A DNA stretch of 64,000 nt from Norana najaformis (taxonomy: Eukaryota > Annelida > Clitellata > Crassiclitellata > Hormogastridae): the NCBI GenBank assembly GCA_964023275.1, contig OZ029916.1, positions 44,956,472 through 45,020,471 of the forward strand. Direction: 5' to 3'. Shown piece after piece: positions 61,001-64,000 of this stretch. Made by a program: the position numbers and the translations under genes. The notes under the pieces were generated by a model. It saw only the letters and a program-made list of their open reading frames with translations. It had not been told where the DNA came from and searched no databases. Each line of letters begins with the position of its first letter. Within the stretch, counting starts at the first letter, position 1.

Positions 61001-63177
61001 CATACATATGTACGTACATACACACATACATACACACATACACACATACATATGTACGTACATACACACATACATACACACATACATATGTACGTACATA
61101 CACACATACATACACACACACATACATATGTACGTACATACACACATACATACACACATACACACATACATATGTACGTACATACACACATACATACACA
61201 CATACACACATACATATGTGCGTACATACACACATACATACACACACACACATACATATGTGCGTACATACACACATACATACACACATACACACATACA
61301 TATGTACGTACATACACACATACACACATACATACACACATACATATGTACGTACATACATGCATACGTCCAACAGTTCAAGAAACATTTTCTGTCCGTC
61401 TCAAGACGTTCTTATTTAGAGATTGTTAGGTAGCCGTGCTGCAGCGCCTTCGTGAGTTACTTAAAAGGCGCTTTATAAATTTAGTGATACATACATACAT
61501 ACATATATACACACATACATACATACATGCATGCATACATACATACACACATGCATGCATACATAGACACATACACACATACATACATGCATACATACTT
61601 TTATACACACATACATACACATACATACATACAAACATACACACACATACATACGTACATACACATATACATACATACAGACACACATACATACATACAT
61701 ACATACATACATACATACATACATACTTGCTTACACACATACATACACACATACATACAAACATGCATACGTGCATACATACACATACATACATACATGA
61801 ATACATACATACATACACATACATACATACATACATACACACATACACACAATCACACATACATACATGAATACATACATACATACATACATGCATACAT
61901 ACATACATACTTTCATACACACATACACATACATACACATATATACATACACACATACACACATACACACATGCATACATACATGCACAGATACATACAT
62001 ACATACATACATACATACCTTCATACTTCTATTAGCCTGAGTGAAATACTAGTATTTGCCGCTCATAATATTGACAAAAACTACTCACTGAGCATAACAT
62101 GTAATGCATTTTAACCTCAGCGTTAAGTGTTTGCCAGCTTTCGTCTACAGCGCCAGAACAGACGAATGTGGGAGGGTCGCTTCTAAAAACATTGTCACAG
62201 GCTTTGTTGTTGATTTGCCGTCTGTGACTCAAAGCAAAGCGTCGCGATGGAATGTTTTTGCTTATGTGGAAGGAGCGCAGTTATGTGTTGTTCGTGTTCG
62301 CGAAGGGTTACCATATGAAAAGTTATGTCTGCTACGGGCAGACATTATTGTGTAGCTTGAACTCAAAAATAAGCTGTCTGATGTCAGGCGGCATTCGATG
62401 TTGCCAGCCAGCAGACAGATTTGTTTAAGAATATCACGAGGTTCGACGTGTGTTCCGTCTCTGTCGCCGAACCCAGTGCGTGGAACAGTCTTTCTGACCA
62501 TGTAACGAATGCCCCATCCCTGGACACATTCAAGTCACGCCCCATGACATATCTTTTAAAGATATCTTATGACTTTTGTTGACTTTTGAACTCACGTACC
62601 CTTTTCTTCTGCCTCGGCCGTGCTACGGCGCCATATAATTAGTTGTCTTTTGTTATTATTTGTTGCTATTCAGTATTTTTGAAAGAGCACGTCATAGTCT
62701 GACTATAGACCACATTGAGTGTGCTCTACTACGAGACAGTTGATGTCTTTGAGTTCTGATTATATTAGTGTCTAATGCTTTCAGGCATTATTTACAATAA
62801 GAAATATTTATTAATAAATGTTTATAATTGATATTTATGCAGCGCATTGTAGAGTCTTTCCAATTCGTTGAACACGATTATCTGACAGACATAAATATAT
62901 GGATATTTTCTTCTATGTGTCTCGAACTTTCACCGTAACCAGGATGCTTTAAATATATTGAGTGCTTTTCAGGAAGAAAAAACAGTTCACATATCTACAG
63001 GTATAGTGTGTAATTATTTTAAATTTATTTCGTTGGCAGTAATCGGGAATGATACGTGTCGGAACAATCTGTTCTTCTGCTGGGCCAGTTATCCCAAGAA
63101 ACCGCAGTGCATCCGAAGTTCAGACGTCTGTGATGGCATCTTCGATTGCTCCTCACATGAAGACGAAAACTCTGTGG
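53077..63177 (+). CDS. Secreted or membrane protein with LDLa repeats, 3' incomplete
   Basis: Proposed join 53077-53161, 58827-58937, 63040-63177, continuing past the right edge. Exon 1 is a signal peptide. Exons 2 and 3 are LDL-receptor class A modules, which bind Ca2+ and often ligands in receptor ectodomains. Every intron would be phase 1, the usual phase for LDLa exons, and the reading frame is kept (…LSIE-G-CPDDYYQC … ENDC-V-IGNDTC…). The linkage of exon 1 to the LDLa exons over 5.7 kb rests on phase and order only. Remaining domains, and hence the protein's identity (LRP-like, receptor or secreted protein), lie outside the window. An exon 2 donor of the GC type and a missing sixth Cys in exon 3 are oddities. 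Confidence 0.6.
53420..53780 (-). mobile_element. Two SINE-like copies with ATTACG tails
   Basis: About 53420-53545 lacks a clear tail. 53583-53780 begins with CGTAATCGTAACCG and has TTTGATAGGCAGGAAGGGTT and AAGAGTCAGGCAGG. Both are antisense members of the 4307 family and lie head to tail. Confidence 0.65.
53781..54355. other. Intron sequence, no exon seen
   Basis: Contains short direct repeats (ACATTAGTATAAATA, about 54040-54085) and otherwise nothing recognised. Confidence 0.4.
54358..54595. repeat. (ATGT)n with ATGC variants
   Basis: About 230 bases of TATG/CATG tetranucleotides. Confidence 0.95.
54600..55075. other. Intron sequence with a short dispersed motif
   Basis: CTGTTGTATACAGAGGAATT at about 54678 recurs at about 56707, again preceded by a CGAGA...ACGCTAT stretch, so this is a fragment of an unknown dispersed repeat. 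No exon seen. Confidence 0.4.
55078..55500. repeat. (TACA)n and CATACATC repeats
   Basis: Tetranucleotide array with a regular 12-base CATACATACATC pattern at about 55260-55385. Confidence 0.95.
55560..55675 (+). mobile_element. LINE-type 3' terminus
   Basis: TTGCGCCGTCAGGTCGGGAG, GAGTTTTTTACAGAGGCGCT, ACATAAATCTTC and TTACGTTTACGATTACG: the common end plus an ATTACG-like tail. Confidence 0.5.
55712..55985 (+). mobile_element. tRNA-derived SINE
   Basis: GTGGTGGTCTATCGGTAACG (D-arm like) and GGTCGCGGGTTCGACTCCGT, in which GGTTCGACTCC is a perfect pol III B-box. A body with AGTATAATTTAGTACCAGCG and a region ending GTATGGGCCACTTTATTTTA follow. The first 155 bases align with the antisense copy at 12915-13095. 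A (TATG)n tail follows, and the end motif ATGGGCCACTTTAT recurs twice more after the tail (about 56346 and 56368). Confidence 0.75.
55990..56345. repeat. (TATG)n array after the SINE
   Basis: About 350 bases of TATG with GTGTG, GGATG and TATATG variants, showing a duplicated block (TGCATGTGTGTATGTATG, about 56040 and 56100). Confidence 0.95.
56396..57230. other. Intron sequence, no exon supported
   Basis: A 148-codon frame at 56654-57100 crosses this region but has no signal, domain or splice context I recognise. The CTGTTGTATACAGAGGAATT motif at about 56707 is shared with 54678. Confidence 0.4.
57230..57490 (+). mobile_element. L2/CR1-like LINE 3' end
   Basis: One frame reads LLLKFGNRSIAIAAPPLWDK then LPQNCDSF, the 'A.PLWN.LP' motif. 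The tail has AGCGGCGCTATATGAGTTTC and TAATTACAATTACAGTTACAG. Confidence 0.6.
57512..57704. mobile_element. 177-base hAT-like MITE with exact 8-base target duplication
   Basis: Element 57520-57696, flanked by GTACATTC on both sides (57512-57519 and 57697-57704). The left end CAGTGGCGAATCCAG mirrors the right end, whose reverse complement is CAGTGGGGAATTTAG. The 8-base duplication and CAGTGG ends are characteristic of hAT elements. No coding capacity. Confidence 0.85.
57705..58050. other. Intron sequence, no exon seen
   Basis: No recognisable feature up to the ATT tract. Confidence 0.35.
58050..58132. repeat. (ATT)n/(ATC)n tract
   Basis: Triplet microsatellite of about 80 bases. Confidence 0.93.
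58188..58280 (+). mobile_element. SINE-like 3' end
   Basis: TTTTGTTTTGAATGAGCGCC, CTAGTTCCCGTGACTTCGAT, GGGCGCTGTATAAATCTCGAG and TTTACGATTA: 3' half of the ATTACG-tailed family. Confidence 0.6.
58405..58785 (+). repeat. Three C-A composite units before LDLa exon 2
   Basis: Units at about 58405-58520, 58540-58650 and 58665-58780. Each has CTCCGCCACTGCC, CCTGGATAAAGGAGGAGGG and GTCGTTAAAC. They are more diverged from each other than the array at 7238-7592. The last ends about 45 bases before the exon. Confidence 0.8.
58827..58937 (+). CDS. LDLa module exon, complete six cysteines
   Basis: Acceptor TTTGTGCCAG|GG at 58825-58826, phase 1. Encodes GCPDDYYQCVNNTG, CIPNEEVCDGALD, CIHGDDENDC. All six Cys are present, as are the acidic Ca2+ ligands (CDG, DC, DDE). 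The only fitting donor is GATTGTG|GCAAGT at 58938, a GC-AG type that keeps phase 1. Unspliced, the frame ends 8 codons later at TAA, which would give a short secreted form. Confidence 0.8.
58940..59055. repeat. Threefold tandem repeat right after the LDLa exon
   Basis: Three copies of a unit of about 43-46 bases with ATTACCTCATTAAGTAAATA and GGCCTATAAATAGTAAGTAA. Each copy carries a GTAAGT donor-like word. Confidence 0.85.
59060..59890 (+). mobile_element. L2/CR1-like LINE 3' end interrupted by another LINE
   Basis: 59085-59135 reads FQSVLNAAVRLI. After the insertion the frame resumes RLIGGIPKFGHTSNSIPDEL, RFLSSRRRIEFKILVL, then SVAGPRLWNSHPANVRSAKS and SAFRSRLKTHLFLNSF. The 3' part has ATTACAGTGGTGCTATAGAA, shared with 16928-17085. 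Frame breaks show it is decayed. Confidence 0.75.
59136..59452 (+). mobile_element. Nested LINE 3' fragment with AAAAG tail
   Basis: Encodes VVDRIRKKGSLGSGMYQEW in one frame and MDDRRLPAMAMHSYVEGRRS, RGRQPKTWMDNIREDLKAWN, ...DRSAWRRQV... in another. This is the C-terminal 'GRP..RW.DN+..DL' region of an RTE/Jockey-type LINE, followed by (AAAAG)n at 59425-59450. It is flanked by identical 12-base copies of GTTCGGCTAATT (59124-59135 and 59453-59464), a clear target-site duplication. Confidence 0.82.
60035..60125 (+). mobile_element. LINE-type 3' terminus
   Basis: CTGGTCGGGAGCACTTCTAA, TGAGGTTTCTTGAACAGGCG, CTATATAATGTG then ACTTACAAATTAC. Confidence 0.5.
60170..60660 (-). mobile_element. LINE-type 3' end with a 148-codon open frame
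   Basis: On the - strand the frame 60657-60211 ends LPQTAQETFSSYLKSQFLHL and a stop. GCGAGGTTCTCAAAGGCGGT and ATACAAATAG follow, a LINE-like terminus. The last 20 residues fit an L2/CR1 C-terminus; the preceding 120 residues are not recognised. Confidence 0.4.
60903..61365. repeat. Minisatellite built on palindrome TATGTACGTACATA
   Basis: About nine to ten units of roughly 34-52 bases. Each has the 14-base palindrome TATGTACGTACATA (two with a G) plus CACACATACA filler. Confidence 0.9.
61365..61490 (+). mobile_element. L2/CR1-like LINE 3' end
   Basis: One frame ends TVQETFSVRLKTFLFRDC and a stop. Then GCAGCGCCTTCGTGAGTTAC, TTAAAAGGCGCTTTATAAAT and a (TACA)n tail that runs into the next array. 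Confidence 0.65.
61490..62025. repeat. (TACA)n array following a LINE end
   Basis: About 535 bases of TACA with ACAC, TGCA and TGAA variants, directly continuous with the LINE 3' end. Confidence 0.95.
62026..62400. other. Intron sequence, no exon supported
   Basis: An 83-codon + strand frame (62104-62355) has no recognisable domain and lacks the cysteine pattern of the neighbouring exons. No repeat recognised. Confidence 0.35.
62400..62690 (+). mobile_element. L2/CR1-like LINE 3' end, second copy of the 10290 subfamily
   Basis: Frame SVAEPSAWNSLSDHVTNAPS, LDTFKSRPMTYLLKISYDFC and a stop. Then GCTACGGCGCCATATAATTA and TTGTTATTATT. It aligns throughout with 10440-10680. Confidence 0.75.
62691..63039 (+). 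other. Intron sequence before LDLa exon 3
   Basis: AT-rich, no repeat recognised. The polypyrimidine-poor acceptor TTATTTCGTTGGCAG lies at its end. Confidence 0.4.
63040..63177 (+). CDS. Second LDLa module exon, sixth Cys missing
   Basis: Acceptor CGTTGGCAG|TA at 63038-63039, phase 1. Encodes VIGNDTCRNNLFFCWASY, PKKPQCIRSSDVCDGIFDC, SSHEDENSVG. Five Cys are in LDLa order with the CDG...DC...DE core. Where exon 2 has ENDCG this exon has ENSVG. With donor G|GTCGTT at 63178 the exon is phase 1-1 but lacks Cys6. With donor GTGGGT at 63174 it ends after ENS in phase 0 and Cys6 could come from the next exon. Confidence 0.65.
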
Positions 63178-63720
63178 GTCGTTTGCAGTAGTTTGAAATC
63201 CGTAACCTACCTAATCTGTATTTGTTTTTAAAAATCTGCGTAATTTCCTAATAATGTCACTAGACGGTTGATTATAACGCTCATATCTGTTTAGTCTATG
63301 TTTTTATTTATGTTTCTGGAAGTCACAGTTATGACTCTTTTTCAGTTTCATAAAGATCACTATAGTGATCCACTTTCTTAGTTTCTTTTTAGTTAAGTTT
63401 TAGTTAAGACTTTCTTTGTAGTTCAATTTGTACCTAATATCTGCTAAACATTTTTGTCGCCAAATGCATCGTTTTGTAATAGGCGGCCCTAATTTAGCGG
63501 GACGTAGGTCTCTTTTGGGTCTGCCATTTGTATCCCAACAATCTATACAATGGTCAATGTATTTGTTCTTTTCTTTTGTTCTTTTGGAATCAATAAAGCT
63601 TTCGTACATTCAACATATTGACATTGTATTTTACAATGAACTTTGATGTTAGACTTGGCTGATTGCTTCCAACAGTGCTTCTGTCTACCTGAATGACTTC
63701 TTTCATATCTGTAAAGGAAG
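63178..63720 (+). other. Intron or 3' sequence, no exon seen
   Basis: AT-rich. An AATAAA lies at about 63590 but no preceding terminal exon can be linked. Confidence 0.35.
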
Positions 63721-63724
63721 CCTC

Positions 63725-64000
63725 GTTTTTTTATTCTCTTCTGCCAGTGTGTATGTATGCCTGCCTTCCTTTCTGTCTGCCTGATTGCACGCTTCCCTGC
63801 TTGTCTAGCTGACGAATCCCTCTGTGTTTCCTTGCCTGTCTTTCCTTTCCTGTCACTGCCCTCTCTACCTCTCTCTGTGTCTCTCTGTGCCTCTCTGTGT
63901 GTGTATGTCTCTCTCTCTCTCTGTCTGTATTCTGTCTTTTTATTTATCTGTCTATCTATCTGTCTATCTATCTATCTATCTATCTGTCTGTCTGTCTGTC
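63725..64000. repeat. CTGC/CTCT/CTAT pyrimidine repeat at window end
   Basis: Degenerate CTGCCTTCC, CTCTCTGTGT and (CTAT)n/(CTGT)n repeats run to the edge. Confidence 0.93.

Noticed and set aside
54355..62025. Long frames of YVCM or HTYI repeats at 54.4, 55.1, 56.0, 61.0 and 61.5 kb
   Set aside because: Pure products of (TATG)n/(TACA)n arrays open in several frames on both strands.

Overview
The window is nuclear DNA from an invertebrate animal. It has spliced genes with GT-AG introns, a bilaterian-type Twist gene, very low coding density, many short tandem repeats, and many 3' fragments of L2/CR1-like LINEs, tRNA-derived SINEs and hAT elements. A marine bilaterian is likely. The sequence does not let me name the species; the frequent TAGGCCTA-type words do not settle it. 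No operon, CRISPR array, rRNA gene or intact tRNA gene was seen.

Three protein-coding genes are supported, all on the + strand. (1) 787-2346 is a two-exon twist gene. Exon 1 carries the bHLH; the short exon 2 (2209-2346) carries the Twist-specific WR box. (2) 24824-45648 is a nine-exon gene for a coiled-coil protein of the MTCL/SOGA (microtubule cross-linking factor) family. All eight junctions fit in phase, giving a predicted 2,952 residues. (3) From 53077 past the right edge is a secreted or membrane protein with LDL-receptor class A repeats. It has a signal-peptide exon (53077-53161), one complete LDLa exon (58827-58937) and a second LDLa exon (63040-about 63177).

Layout: 1-650 is repeats and a TTGA-rich upstream region. 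650-2,450 is twist. 2,450-24,770 has no supported host gene and is a dense repeat graveyard. 24,824-45,648 is the MTCL-like gene, whose introns are full of minisatellites, a hAT MITE and LINE ends. 45,650-53,000 is its 3' flank, then two tandem fragments of LINEs with a restriction-like endonuclease (48,376-50,742, - strand), then simple repeats. 53,077-64,000 is the LDLa gene with repeat-filled introns.

Repeats dominate. A composite family built from three blocks occurs in both orientations throughout: A (ends in GTCGTTAAAC), B (contains GACACCTTTAAAACGC) and C (contains CCTGGATAAAGGAGGAGGG). Many LINE-like and SINE-like copies share a terminal word close to GGCGCTATATAAAT followed by ATT, TTACG or TACA tails. 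The three host genes show no obvious functional link: Twist is a nuclear mesodermal/mesenchymal regulator, MTCL-like proteins act on microtubules, and the LDLa protein is extracellular.
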